Position numbers and translations under genes: made by a program. DNA of 64,000 bases. It comes from Marisa cornuarietis (lineage: Eukaryota; Mollusca; Gastropoda; Architaenioglossa; Ampullariidae). The notes under the pieces are model-generated. The model made no database searches. It was given only the letters and a program-made list of their open reading frames with translations, and was not told where the DNA came from. Positions within the stretch are counted from its first letter, which is position 1. Every line of letters begins with the position of its first letter. Where the stretch lies: the NCBI GenBank assembly GCA_004794655.1, contig SMMW01000046.1, forward strand, positions 4,178,501 to 4,242,500. Direction: 5' to 3'. Of this stretch, positions 1 through 10,882 are shown piece after piece.

Positions 1-23
1 CACACACACACACACACACACAC
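1..23. repeat. (CA)n microsatellite, cut by window edge
   Basis: A perfect CA run occupies the first 23 bases and probably continues to the left of the window. Confidence 0.95.
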
Positions 24-2930
24 TTGAAATCACAATGGACGAAGCATGTCTATAACAAATATGCTTATAAGCTAGAAGGTTCATTAGTAGCAAATTATTT
101 GACTAATCTGAAATTTAAAAAAAAAACGATTGTTTATTACAGTACGAATTCTTAATAGATTAAGAGTAAGCGTAAGAATAGGAGTAGTCTATCACAACCC
201 GCAAAGAGCGGGGCAGCGTGTACCGACTTCGTCCCCCCCCCCTGGCCTTTGACATCTGAACCGTACGAATACGCTTGCGATTACTTTCTGACAATCATTT
301 TCAGGTGTTTTTCACATGGGACTTGGTTTCTTCACCAACACAGCCAGCTACATCAATGTGCCTAGGCACGATTTTATACAGATTTTTCTGAAGTTGGTAT
401 TTGAGCGAAGGAGACTCTGTCCGCTCATCCTTTTGTTGCTCATTCTACGAACCCAAGAGCTGCAAAAAAAAAAAAAGGTTATTAATTACCTGCCCATCTA
501 AAGTAACACCATGAAAATGGCCTCGCTGAATTGAAGACAGAGAGACAGAGTTGCAGCACTCTCGGCTGTGACAAATTGTGATTAAACCATCACCACACTA
601 CTTCCGCACGTTTGTGCTCTCCGCCATCTATCGGCGCTTATAAAAAATTCACGACATGGCGGAAGCTGCGTGGCTGCCTCTACCGCGACTTGTAACGGCT
701 TCTTCGCTTGCTTCTCTTCGTTGTCTTGGTCCGATCGCGCTCAAGTCTTGGGCTGACCTCCTGGGCATGCTCCTGCACCGCCCCGCGTCCGCCTTAAAAT
801 CAAATTTCACTTAGCGGAGCGCCTGGTCCCTGGGGGCCGAGGGGAAATATTGACTGCGGAAAAACTTTCATATCGAGGTAATATTCCATAAGACTGAGCT
901 TAGCGGGGGCGCTTGGCCAGGCTCCCAGGAGGACAACTTTTCCTTCATTATTAAAGAACCCCTCATCTCCTAATTTATCTTTCCGCCGCGAGAGAAAGGT
1001 CAAGAAGAAAGTGGTCTGCCCTTGGATCTGGGACGTCTCTAACCGAACAGCTGCTAAAACAATTTTCTTGTGTCTTCTCGTCCTCCCAATCCATCTCCTG
1101 TTTCAATATCAAATCATCTGTTTCAGGTTATCTGGGGGAAAGATGTCAGCGCAATTCGTATCGGATTTTTGTGTTAAAAAACACGGCCATGGGTTTAGTT
1201 TTTTTTGAAATATTGTTGGATTTTGATGTGTTTGTTTACATTGAGATGTGGTTATGTATAAATATGTACATATGTGTACTAAATAAAACACGAAGTTAAA
1301 TTTTAATGAGATTGTCACGAAAATAAAATAAATAAAAACACAAATCATCACAGAAGCATAATTTTGTTGTTAAACTTTTGGAGATGTAAATGTGAAACAG
1401 ATTTTCATTTTTTTTTTTTTTTTAGTGTATGAAATATATTTTATGACTAAGCTATTGAAAAACAATATACATATCTCTAGTATATAAATTATATTGAAAG
1501 CGCACGTTTAATTCTTCTAAGAAAGTAGGAAATTTTGTTGATTCATATCATTCAGAATATATATATATATATAGTTTCTGATGTTTATAGTTTATACTTA
1601 TATGTTCCCTGTGAATGCAATTTTTCATGAAAACATTCGCAAGTGAACGGGCGAGCTTTCTAGTGATGACCGAACTCAGAGAAACAACAAAAGGCGATTC
1701 TGAACTTGTTTCTGTCTTGTCCTTCCCGGGTCCCACTTTCGCGCGCTGCCATTTGCGGAAGAGTTCTGTCCCGTGGTGGGAAACTATTGAAGTTCGCTCC
1801 CTTGGGACACTTCTGTCCGTCTTGGCCCTTTGCCGTTTTCCGAGGTCCTGCGGCAAAAGATGATTTTTGAAATTTTGATGAAGGCTGATGGCCGCTTTCT
1901 TCGTGTCTCCAGAGAGGGTTTCTTTTAGCACTCGTCAGAAGGGAGTCATGTTTCTTTCATCTGCTTCCTCGACCTCCTCGATGCGCAGGGTTTTTCAGCC
2001 ACTTAGCCTGGCGTTTCTGATTCACGGCACGGGCGTTTCACTCGCGATTTCAGCTGAAACGCTCGTCCACTTCTGGGTCATTGTGTTAATTTTACCATAG
2101 CGATCTTTTGCGGCTATGGATTTTTGGCCTTTCCCATGCCTAAAAGAGGAAAACATTTGTTTCTCCCATTCACTAAACGAAAAAGTTAAGCCACTCAATG
2201 AGTTGAAAAAAGTTTGATGTATGTATTGTAGTTAAATGTTTCACACACACAAAAATTGGTATCTCGTGAGTTGATTTAAGTTTCTCGAACGTTTACATGC
2301 TATAACTTTACTTACTATTGTAATTGAATTTCGTGTGAGTTACTGTTTTCTTTCGACGACGACGACGGTGATGATGATGATGTGGAGGACGAAAGAAAGG
2401 ATAGCTTATATACTGATATATCACCCTTAACAGTTGTGGTCAGGAAGCATTAACATACCTACAAACAAAGGGGAACAGTGACATATCGAAGAAAGTGGTA
2501 AACAGACAAGAGAGGATAACAAAAATCTATTTGAAAAACTTCATCATTAGCAACAGTACAAAAGGAGGCGCATTGGAGACAGAGTAACAACACAAGTCAA
2601 TAAAATCTTCTATGACTCGTTAGAGACATGCGTGTTACGATCACGAAAAATATTTCCGAGAGAGATAGTTCAAGCGCAGGCCTTACCGGATCAGGAGACT
2701 GAGCATGGCGGATTTGAAGAGAAAGGAACCTGCAGCTTTGGTGCTCGGTGAGCAGATGGGCGCTGGTTATGATTTGTTGGTTTCGTTGTTGATTTTTTTG
2801 TCTTTTGTTCTTGGTTGGGGTGAAAGGTTTGAGGGCGTTTTGATTCTTTGTTTTACATTCAGTTACATTTTCGTTTTTTGTTTTGGAATTTTTTTCTCTT
2901 CTAAGGTCGACATTTGTGTGTATATTTTTT
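24..2930. other. Unassigned intergenic DNA
   Basis: No recognisable gene. It contains a short (AT)n run at 1557-1573 and a GAC/GAT triplet run near 2356-2382. A 52-codon open frame starting with ATGGCGGAAGCT at 655 lies in GC-rich DNA and ends in a stop at about 813; it resembles no family I know and has no clear splice signal. The block at 1615-1930 is GC-richer than its surroundings and open on both strands, which may reflect base composition or a conserved non-coding element. Not enough to call a gene. Confidence 0.5.
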
Positions 2931-3110
2931 GGGTGGCCCGGTGATGCAGTGGTTAGCGTTAAGTTTGTCACCAATAATGTGAGGATCGGCTGTCCTGGGC
3001 TCAGATCTCGTTTCACCCCCATTGTTCTTTCTCTGCCTGTGTCTCCTCTTCGCAAGACCGTGTGTTGTGCCGAGATGTAACTTAGCTGCTGGCTTTTTGT
3101 AAAACACCTA
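2931..3110 (+). mobile_element. tRNA-derived SINE, family A, full-length plus-strand copy
   Basis: The head has a Pol III box A-like TGATGCAGTGG at 2942-2952 and a box B-like GGCTCAGATCT at 2998-3008. The 56-bp spacing suits a tRNA with a long variable arm (Leu/Ser type). The body and 3' end (TTCTTTCTCTGC, then GTAAAACACC) match the reverse complement of the copies at 16301-16470 and 25227-25399 along their whole length. Shared landmarks are GTCACCAATA, GGCTGTC and CTTAG(C/T)TGCTGGCT. Four related copies in one window show a dispersed family. Such elements depend on a partner LINE for reverse transcription. This copy is clearly diverged. Confidence 0.85.
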
Positions 3111-3484
3111 TTTTCCCCTTTCCAACTTCAACCCCCACCTCCACTCATCCTCCATTTTACTTACCTTCTTGTCCAAAGGTGATTAAAGCAAACTGAACAC
3201 ACAGTCCCCTAAGAATGTTGACAATTAACTGTGGATATTACATGTTGATATCTAACGTAGTGTAAATTGTATTATTTCAGTAAATATCTACAATTACGCC
3301 TAATCTGATCCAGAAATTCGTTTATTCTTCAACAACAACAAGAAAACTTCTTCTCTCCCCTATTTTAAGTGGTGTTAAGAAACAAAATATGCACTTTCAT
3401 AATCGAAAGATTGTTAGACAACGTTTCTGTAAAATTATTTTTCCAAATGTGATTGCGAGTCATCTACATATTGTCTCAATATAA

Positions 3485-3875
3485 AAAGCTCCGCGGTGGC
3501 TGCGAAGATATTTGTAGATGCTAATATACTCGCCAGCTGTTAACATACTTGACATCTACAGTGGCGTAGGCAGCCGCCCCCCCCCCCAAAAAAAAAAAGA
3601 TGCTGGGAAGGCAAGAATGTGAACATCATTCATTGTCAGCATGGAGCTGCCCCCCCCCCCCCTTAAGCTGAGCATCTTCCTGCGCTACTGATCTATTGAG
3701 ATACGCAGAAGCTGTAAAACATACTCAGCAGCTGTTAAGATATTCGACAGGTGTTAAAAAAGATACTAGCTGTTAAGATGCTTGAGGTCTGCTTAGTCCC
3801 ACAGCAGCTCCTGATATACTAGAGACCTGTGTTCAGACACTCAAGCGCTGTAAAGACACCAAAAGCTGTAAGAGA
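3485..3875. repeat. Degenerate tandem repeat of an AGCTGTTAAGATACT-like motif
   Basis: The motif AGCTGTTAA(G/C)ATACT, or a close variant, recurs many times before and after 3559-3690 (for example GCTGTTAACATACTTGAC, GCTGTAAAACATACTCAG, GCTGTTAAGATATTCGAC, GCTGTTAAGATGCTTGAG). Spacing is about 20-27 bp and copies are badly eroded. The MITE at 3559-3690 interrupts it. It looks like an old minisatellite. Confidence 0.6.
3559..3690. mobile_element. hAT-like MITE (132 bp) with terminal inverted repeats and a 5-bp target duplication
   Basis: The left end reads CAGTGGCGTAGG (3559-3570). The reverse complement of the right end reads CAGTAGCGCAGG (3679-3690), so 10 of 12 bases agree. The element is flanked by ATCTA on both sides (3554-3558 and 3691-3695). 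CAGTGGCG-type ends are typical of the hAT superfamily; 5-bp duplications fit the hAT5-like branch better than the usual 8 bp. Inside are two poly-C runs and no coding capacity, so it is non-autonomous. It sits within a degenerate tandem repeat, which makes the insertion easy to see. Confidence 0.65.
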
Positions 3876-5524
3876 TCCGGCAACATGTCCACCATCTGAG
3901 TTTTCCTTTTCCGCCATGAAGGGACACGAATTCAGCGCCACATCAGTGGAATATCAGCGAACCATTCTTCATGGAACAGACGACAATACATCAACAGCTG
4001 ATGACGAGCAATGAATGAAACTTCCCCACAGTGTGTCGGTCTTCATCAGAGCTGCTCTTAACGAATGCTGCAACAATAAACTGTTAATGAAACCACCGAG
4101 TCGTTTTATAACGCGTTTCGCGAAATCAGCTTCATGCACCCAAACGGGATGTGTAGACAACACTGGAAACTTCTTTTACTTTGTGGGAATATAGTAACTT
4201 CTATCAGCTGGTAGAAGCATGTAGTGGGAAAAGTCATTTACTCTTCTCTTTTGTGCGTGGAAACAGTTTCTTGCTGTTTGCCTTACAGAGTAAGAGACGA
4301 GCAATAGTGGTTGATGCTTCACTGGCTAATATCATCATACAGTGTGAAACACTCGTGAAACCTGTCAAACATTGTCAAAGGACATAACACCTGTGTTGCA
4401 CATTTGTGTCGAGTCTTTAATCAGAGACGGGAGTCAATGGGGGTGGTTGGGAGAGGCAACCGGAATAAGACACTATCAAGGTGAAAGAGGATGAAAAAAG
4501 AACCCCTAACTTTATTTAGCCGTTGGTTGTTTTCGACTGACTTGCCCACACGCCATCAAACGCGTCCACAAACACGAGCGCATGTTCGCACGAATACAGA
4601 CAGTCACAAGACTCGCTCTTTGCCGTCGTATGAACTCCTGTTGTTGTTTTTTCTAAATCCCTTTCCAGCTCCCCTCACTAACCACCACCCGACAACCCAC
4701 ACCACACGTTTACCCCCATTACTGGGACAACTGATGATACTCGTTTGATGAATCATTTCTAATCTAATTAAACTATTCGCAATAGCTGGCTGCCCCCCTC
4801 CCAGCCCCCGTCGTTGTCTTCTCCTCTGCCTGCTCTTACCTGGGGAAATCATATTAATGGCCTGCGCCAGCAGAAGACGACCAATAGATTTAGAAGTTGA
4901 GCTCTCTCCCTCTCTCTCAGTGTCGGTTTCTCGTGTCATGACACAGCCTTTGAAAGGACTCTGGCTCTTTTTACTCATGTCAGACGATCTATCTGGGGAG
5001 AGTCTCGATGGCGAGTGTCCAGGAGGTACTTTCATGAATGTTTTATGCCCCGCATTTTTTTCATAATCACCCGCCTCCTCTACAGCCAGCAAAACAAAGT
5101 TGTTTTTTTTTTTAATGTACAAATCTGAATGTTAAATCCGTCTGTGCTTCCTTCCTTCGTTCTCAATTCGCTGAAGTGCTCATCGTCGTAGGCTAAGAGT
5201 CAGCATCCCTCCCTCCCACCCACCCATGCACCCCTTCCCGGATGAGATGAAAGGCTTAAAACAAAACGAGGCATTACGAGTTTGGATGGGGTAGGAGGGG
5301 ACGGGGTCGGGACAGAGATGCAAAGGCAATGACCCAATGTGGCACACACGTCGCGGTGATAAACAGAATTTCCAGTAGATAATTCCCGGGGTAAGAGGCG
5401 CCCGTCCGCCAGGGATGGAAGTTACGATGTAATCTCTGCTAGCCGACCGCGCTGTCAGGCGAGGCCATCTTTGTCCGGAATGACGCAGGTCAGGCCTTGA
5501 CAGAAAGCAGGCGTCTTCGCTTCT
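3876..5524. other. Unassigned intergenic DNA
   Basis: No gene recognised. There are scattered CT-rich and CCACC-rich tracts at 4660-4860 and 5200-5240. The 172-codon minus-strand frame over 4604-5122 is driven by pyrimidine-rich composition and resembles no known protein. Confidence 0.5.
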
Positions 5525-5770
5525 GGTCTAATAGCCTAGCAAAGGCGTCCAAACCCGGAAGGTGTGCACATTAGTCGGTTCGATACCCGTGTCAGGCAGC
5601 GTAAGCGCCGCTAGTTGACCCAGCTGTGGGATGGGTGCCTGACTCCATTGGGGGGCAGCGAGAGAAAGGAAATGGTCATCGCCTTCACAAAATTTTGACC
5701 TCGAGGTAAATGGTGTCTCTAACACTTCCCTCCTCAATGACCCAAAAGTCCATTGACGACCTTTAAAGTA
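5525..5770 (+). mobile_element. tRNA-derived SINE, family B
   Basis: Box A-like TAGCCTAGCAAAGG at 5532-5545 fits TRGCNNAGY(N)GG. A perfect box B, GGTTCGATACC, lies at 5577-5587. The 45-bp start-to-start spacing is that of an ordinary tRNA. Downstream is a non-tRNA body with GCTAGTTGACCCAGCTGTGG, GGGTGCCTGACTCC and GGGGCAGCGAGAGAAAGG. The 3' limit is uncertain because no second copy was found to align. It is unlikely to be a functional tRNA gene: no convincing acceptor-stem pairing is visible and the SINE-like body follows directly. Confidence 0.7.
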
Positions 5771-6414
5771 GGCACACATTAAGACGATGTCAAAACGGCT
5801 TATTATGGAGCTTACCGTTCCTGACTACGTATGTCTGCTTAGATCAAACTGTAACTTGCTATTTTGAGTTAAGCATTGTCATACTACAGGACTTCAGCCA
5901 CATAAAAATGAAACCAAGCAAACAAACAAACAGGTCCAAGCACTCTCCCACCTCTTCAAGAAGATTGCAATTCTGCAAAAAATAAAAGGAGGGGACCATC
6001 AAGGTCACATCACATACAAGCTCAGCGCGTACCACAGGAAAAGCATCATCAATCACCTTTTCAGCTTCGTCAGTTCCTGTGGGATGCTCACTAAAGAGAA
6101 CAGGACAAAAGCACTGCTTTAGCCCTCGATCAGCCTCCAGATGCTCAGAGCGTTTTGTCCTAAACTCCCTTCTTATATTGTGTAGAGACGGGATCATTTC
6201 CGGCTCCTTTGCGAACCGTGGGGGGAAAAACTGTTTCTGTTGGTTGCCTTTCACTGCTTAAAACGTTTGTCTGGCACAACACGGAAATAGCTCTTGTATT
6301 GGTTTCTTCGTACGCACGTGTAAATCCAAATGTGATCAAAGGTTTTACACTGCAAAAAGAATGTTGGGGTTCAACCCCCCACCCATCGAGAAAGCCAAAG
6401 ATCTTTGGGATTTT
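5771..6414. other. Unassigned DNA; unrecognised minus-strand frame at 5859-6254
   Basis: A 131-codon frame on the minus strand (5859-6254) has a fairly balanced amino-acid composition in its middle (around KQCFCPVLFSEHPTGTDEAE) and a hydrophobic end. I do not recognise the family. No splice sites, promoter or second copy were seen. It could be an eroded transposon fragment or chance. Confidence 0.3.
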
Positions 6415-6495
6415 TTAAATAATAATAATAATACAATGAACTTATCTAGCGCCATATCCCGGTTATATGGCCAGCCTCATGGCGATTTATAGGAA
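6415..6495. mobile_element. Short dispersed repeat with AAT tail and GCGC...TATA core
   Basis: An (AAT)n tract is followed by ACTTATCTAGCGCCATATCCC, then CCTCATGGCGATTTATAGG. The layout (AAT tail, TATAGCGC, and a mirrored ATGGCGCTTTATA) resembles small repeats common in mollusc genomes. A second, opposite-strand example is at 20485-20560. Classification as a SINE or MITE is inference. Confidence 0.4.
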
Positions 6496-7984
6496 AAAAA
6501 ATTAAAAAGGAGGTTTCTGGAAATAAGGGAAGGGGTAGGCTTTCGTGTTGGTAAAATGGAAAGGCGAGGATGAGGATAAGGATAATGATGATAGTAAAAT
6601 GTCAAGGCGATAGACAAGTACAAAGCACGTGGTCAAGAGGTGGTGTTGTGAGAGGAGTAGGGGACCCTTGATGGCGGCGTTCTAGCAGACGAGAACAGTG
6701 ATGGGAGTAGTTTAACTGGGTAGGTTTTATGTTTCTGTTATTTATGCATTATTCAATTTGCAAACAGTTCGTCTGGAAATGTGTTCTTCGAAACTGTTTG
6801 TTCACTAATGTTGACGATATTTTATTGCCTGTAGTGCCACCTGTATGCATATAGCTAATGCTTCACGATTTTTTCTCTTCGTCCACTATAACTAGTCTGA
6901 CATTCAGGAACAATGGTCAAAATGGATTTAACCTCAGCGAAAACTGGATCATATCCTTGAAAGGAAAAGGTTTTTTTCCCGCAAGTATGAAAACTGCGGT
7001 GTAAAACTGTCTTAACAGACTATAAGGAGTCTTATGCTGTACTATCAACACAGTGTCTCCGACTTTCATCAACACTGCGAATAAGGAAATCTTATGGCAA
7101 CAATGTCTTGGTCTTTAGTGGCAAACAAATCTAGAGACTTGGGGAAAGACCCGAGATAACCCCGCCATTGTAACATAAAACAAGAAAAAAAAAAGCAATA
7201 TCCGTCAGCCATGTCCTCGCTAAGGCTGGTCGGGGTTGGGGGGTGGGGGTGGAGGCAGAATCTGCTTTGGAAGCGTGTTCCGTCTAACAGCGGAGCAAGG
7301 ATCAGTGAGGGGGCTCCTGTGTCACAAAAAAATAGTTCACCAAGATGTCCAAATAACTTGCATAATCATCGATCTTTGGAACGAGTTCGTTTGGGGCTAC
7401 AAGAGGAGCTGCAAGCCAGAGGTGAAGAGCAAACAATTTAGGGGTTAAGATCAAGCACTCCAGAGAAAGGAGAGCAATCCAAAGAAAAAAAAAGAACAAA
7501 TAATCCATAGCGATAGATGATATTCAGAAACGAAGAGCAAATAATCTAAAGTCACTAAGGCAATCCAGATGAAGGGTTTTCGCGGTTGATGACTTGCGGC
7601 AGGACGCTGTCTCTTCCATTCTCCTCACCTACTTCACACTGATATCCCGAGATGCACCAGCGAACGAGTTTGGTGCAACGACCTGCAGACCAGGTGAGTA
7701 TGTTCGTTACAAAACTGCTTTAATTAACCAGTCGCTGTACTAAAAGCACACGACACGCGATCTGCTTCCGCCGTTGCAAAGGATTCCTGCGAAGTACCAC
7801 TTAATACTCAGACTTTGGGAATAGGTATCTCGTAACGAGTTATTTGAGAAAAAAAATGTTCAGTTCTCTTTCCATTAGGGTGGGGACTTTGAAATGTTTA
7901 GAAATGTAGTAGAAAAGTGTTCGAGATAACGAACTATTTCTCACGCATAAGAACATATCTGCTACTTGCACATATTCCTGCAGG
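6496..7984. other. Unassigned intergenic DNA
   Basis: No gene recognised. A strong-looking splice donor, CAG|GTGAGT, occurs at 7691-7698 on the plus strand after a short open stretch. No matching acceptor or recognisable peptide precedes it, so I treat it as chance. Confidence 0.45.
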
Positions 7985-8105
7985 TATTAATTGCTGGCTG
8001 ATCGTACTCCAAGACGAGACCTGAAGATCATCATGGGCGACATGAATGCCAAAGTTGGAGATGACAACATGGACAAAGAACACATAATGGGAAAGCACGG
8101 TAACA
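7985..8105 (+). pseudogene. LINE endonuclease (APE-type) fragment
   Basis: The frame containing 7991-8105 encodes LKIIMGDMNAKVG preceded by DRTPRRD and followed by DDN...MGKHG. This is the GD(F/M)NAKVG catalytic-region signature of the endonuclease/exonuclease/phosphatase domain of non-LTR retrotransposons (often annotated as craniofacial development protein 2-like). The D and N of GDMN are intact. Similarity stops just after GKHG, and a stop codon lies just upstream, so only about 40 residues of a roughly 230-residue domain survive. No reverse transcriptase follows. It is a truncated, dead copy. Confidence 0.85.
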
Positions 8106-10434
8106 AATACTCACAAGCAAACAGAGACACGCAGCCTCTTCCCAAAAGTAAAAGAAAAAAATTGCCATCGATCAGGAGGACACCTTTGTGGAAAGGGTCT
8201 TTAGACGGTACAAGGGAGAGCGCGTTTTTGACAAATGCCCCCATAAACTCGCCGAGATTAGGCTCGGCGACTGGCGGGAGATGGGAGCTGGTCCCAGGGC
8301 CACAGCCTGCCACTTCCCTTGCCTGCTCGCGCTTGTCACTTCTATGGGGCAAGGAGAGGTCACTTCCGCCGCGATTGCTCTCCTTCGCTGTGGATCCAGG
8401 GACCTCCTTGTTCTCCAGTTTACTGACTTACTATGATTGACCTCCGGTGTTCTTCAGTTAACTGACATGTCTGACTTCTGCATCGTCGAGTTTTACTGGC
8501 CGAAATGTGAGTAACAGTTGGCGCAGCACAGCAATCAAGTAAAAACAATAACAACGTTCAGAAACAAGAAAAAAGATTTAAAATGTTGGTGCTGGGAGAA
8601 TTGTTTAGGGAAGAACAATTTTTTTTTCTTGTCATACTTCTTGAATTCAGGACCCTAGTCAGACGCTGATGAACTGCGTGCTGCTTAAAACTTTAAAGAT
8701 GTTGAAATGACCGAATTCATCGGTCAACTGATCTGGCATAAAGTTTCTTCTGCGGCGAATATCCATGGTCCTGTGTCTGGCTTCCACATTTAGTCGGGCT
8801 AATCTACTTCTCCAATTGAACCTCGCCGAGAGTCAGTCTTGTCGCAAGCACGTGGGTACTGGGCATTGGAGGTACTTTCATCGCCGTAAACCTTCCCTCG
8901 TTGATGTCGTGTTAGTATCTGTAGGAGTTCGCTCCCTTACTCTTTGTGTTTCCCAAAGTGCTTCCTGAGCAGTGAGACAATTTTCCCTTGACTAATAATG
9001 TCCGGTCCTGCCACTGATAAGTGATAAGCAGGTTCTCTACGTCTCTCTCTCCTCTTTCTCTCTCTTCCATTAATATCCAGTCTGCGTGCGCTGGTGGGCG
9101 CAGGGACCATAACAGAACAGATCCCAAAAGGCGGGTAGAGCCTAGACTGCCCTAGAGGTCGCCTTTACTCTAAAGACTGTTTAGACCCAGTAATAAATTC
9201 TTAGCCGCAGCATCAAAACGGGACGACCTGTGTAAATCGTTGCTACTCAATATACATACAGCATATTAATGCTGCTTACTCTGCATTTTGCGAGAGCACA
9301 AAACTGCACGATGTAACACATCAACGCAAGCTCAGGGATACCAGAGCATCCAGTCACATGTATTTCTCCCTCCACCCTCCTCTTTCTTCTCCCTCCCTCG
9401 CCTCCGTTTTCGGTTTGTGCCGTACTCAGCAAAGCGGCGAGCTACAGGCCCTTCTCTGATGGTCCGCGTGACTCTTCATTCTCCTCCACTGTGTCCACTT
9501 CCCTGCTCTCTCTCTCTCTTATATATAAATTTCAGAGCGAAAGAGAGACATTACGATATTATGGGATCTGTTTCCGTTGCTAAAAGATGCGTTCTCTTGT
9601 ATGTTTTAACGGTTTGTTTTAACACCCCTCTCCTCCTCCTCTCTCTCTCTCTCTTTGGATCACCCTTCTCTTACCACTATCTTCCTCTCTATTGGGCTCT
9701 CCTTACCGGACAGGTAATTTACTGACGGGTTTTATTGAAATTTCTCATGATTTTTTAATGACTCATTTGCTGTAATGTCTTTTTTCAGATTATAAATCCC
9801 TTCTCAACTGAGGCGTCGAATAAAGAAAAGAATAATAGAGCTCTCCGGCTAGATGAAATCCTTTTTAGCAAACAAAATAGTCACACGTCACTGCAGGCCT
9901 CACTTTCTAGGACTCTTCTATCGCGTATAGAATTCGACTGTTAAAAATTTCAAACTAATGCATGGAGGTGCTTTAACAGCGTGCACACATTCTCTAACAG
10001 TCTTCTAAAAGTGTGCACATTCCCTTTCAGATATTCACTCGTGCACATGCACGCAAATCTTCACTGTCTGCCCCTCTCCTCCCGTCCCCAGAATGCTTTC
10101 CCATTCCCCGTCTTTCCACTCCCCCATCCCCTCCCATCCCCTCCCAGGATATAGAATTTAAGTTGTCCTTGATTCAAACTTCATGAGATGGCTTCATTGA
10201 ATGTGTGGGCGCGACATGCAGCCACAAGCGAACAAAGGCTGAAATAATTCATGTCTCCGTCACTTCCAGCCCAGGCGAGCCCGTGCTAATCGCACATTAT
10301 CTGCGACAAAAGCATTTTGATGCAGCTGAGAACAGTCTGTTTGATGAACAAAAACAAACACCTCAGCCAGCCCTCGCCAATTAAAGGAACGCCCAGCAAG
10401 TCTGCCTTTCTCTCCATCTACATCCCACACTCTT
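8106..10434. other. Unassigned DNA with a GC-rich block at 8160-8440
   Basis: The 8160-8440 block is open in three frames (one reads ERVFRRYKGERVFDKCPHK) but resembles no protein I know. 9360-9680 is rich in TCTCTC and CTCC tracts. At 9710-9790 a GT...TTTTTTTCAG pair could mimic a 78-bp intron, but the flanking frame is low complexity. Nothing else is supported. Confidence 0.45.
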
Positions 10435-10529
10435 ACCACCACCACCACCACCACCACAACCACTGCTTCCAGCTTCGCCACTACCACAACAACTATCTTT
10501 TGCGAGTGAAACCTAAACGAGGCGCGCGC

Positions 10530-10600
<71 letters not shown>
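10435..10600. repeat. (CCA)n then (GT)n microsatellites
   Basis: A CCA triplet run lies at about 10436-10459 and a perfect 69-bp (GT)n run at 10532-10600. Open frames here (poly-His, poly-Val-Cys) are artefacts of the repeats. Confidence 0.95.
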
Positions 10601-10604
<4 letters not shown>

Positions 10605-10861
10605 TTATTCCAAAGCTGAGGGTATTTTTCTATTACGAAGGGGAGATCACTCGCAACGACAATTATTTGTTTGTCCATCTTCTGACCAATTTGACGACAA
10701 GCAAACAAATTATCGTAAAGGAGGACAACGTTTTGTTCGTTTCCTCCCTTCTTCCCCCCCCCCTCCACCACACACACACTTTATACACCTTTTCCTGCTG
10801 TCACTCATTTTTTTTATGACTCTGAGCTTAGTTCTTATGCCTGAGCAAGACCGTTATAACT

Positions 10862-10882
10862 AAAATAAATAAATAAATAAAT
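10862..10882. repeat. (AAAT)n microsatellite
   Basis: Four to five AAAT units, possibly the A-rich tail of an eroded retroposon. Confidence 0.8.

Noticed and set aside
655..813. 52-codon ATGGCGGAAGCT frame
   Set aside because: No splice donor, no promoter motif and no recognisable peptide; GC-rich DNA alone can explain it.
7575..7698. Open stretch ending CAG|GTGAGT with LRQDAVSSILLTYF, faintly like an RT motif (RQGCVLSPLLF)
   Set aside because: A stop lies just upstream, key Gly/Cys/Pro are missing, and it precedes rather than follows the endonuclease fragment at 7985, the wrong order for a LINE.
9288..9860. Apparent 78-bp intron (GTAATT...TTTTTTTCAG) at 9712-9789
   Set aside because: The flanking frame is CT-rich low complexity and the downstream side closes quickly; no peptide recognised.
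10317..10863. Frames across the (GT)n array encoding poly-Cys-Val or poly-His-Thr
   Set aside because: Pure microsatellite translation; the same occurs at 24310-24540, 33417-33884, 36586-36958 and 43326-43745.
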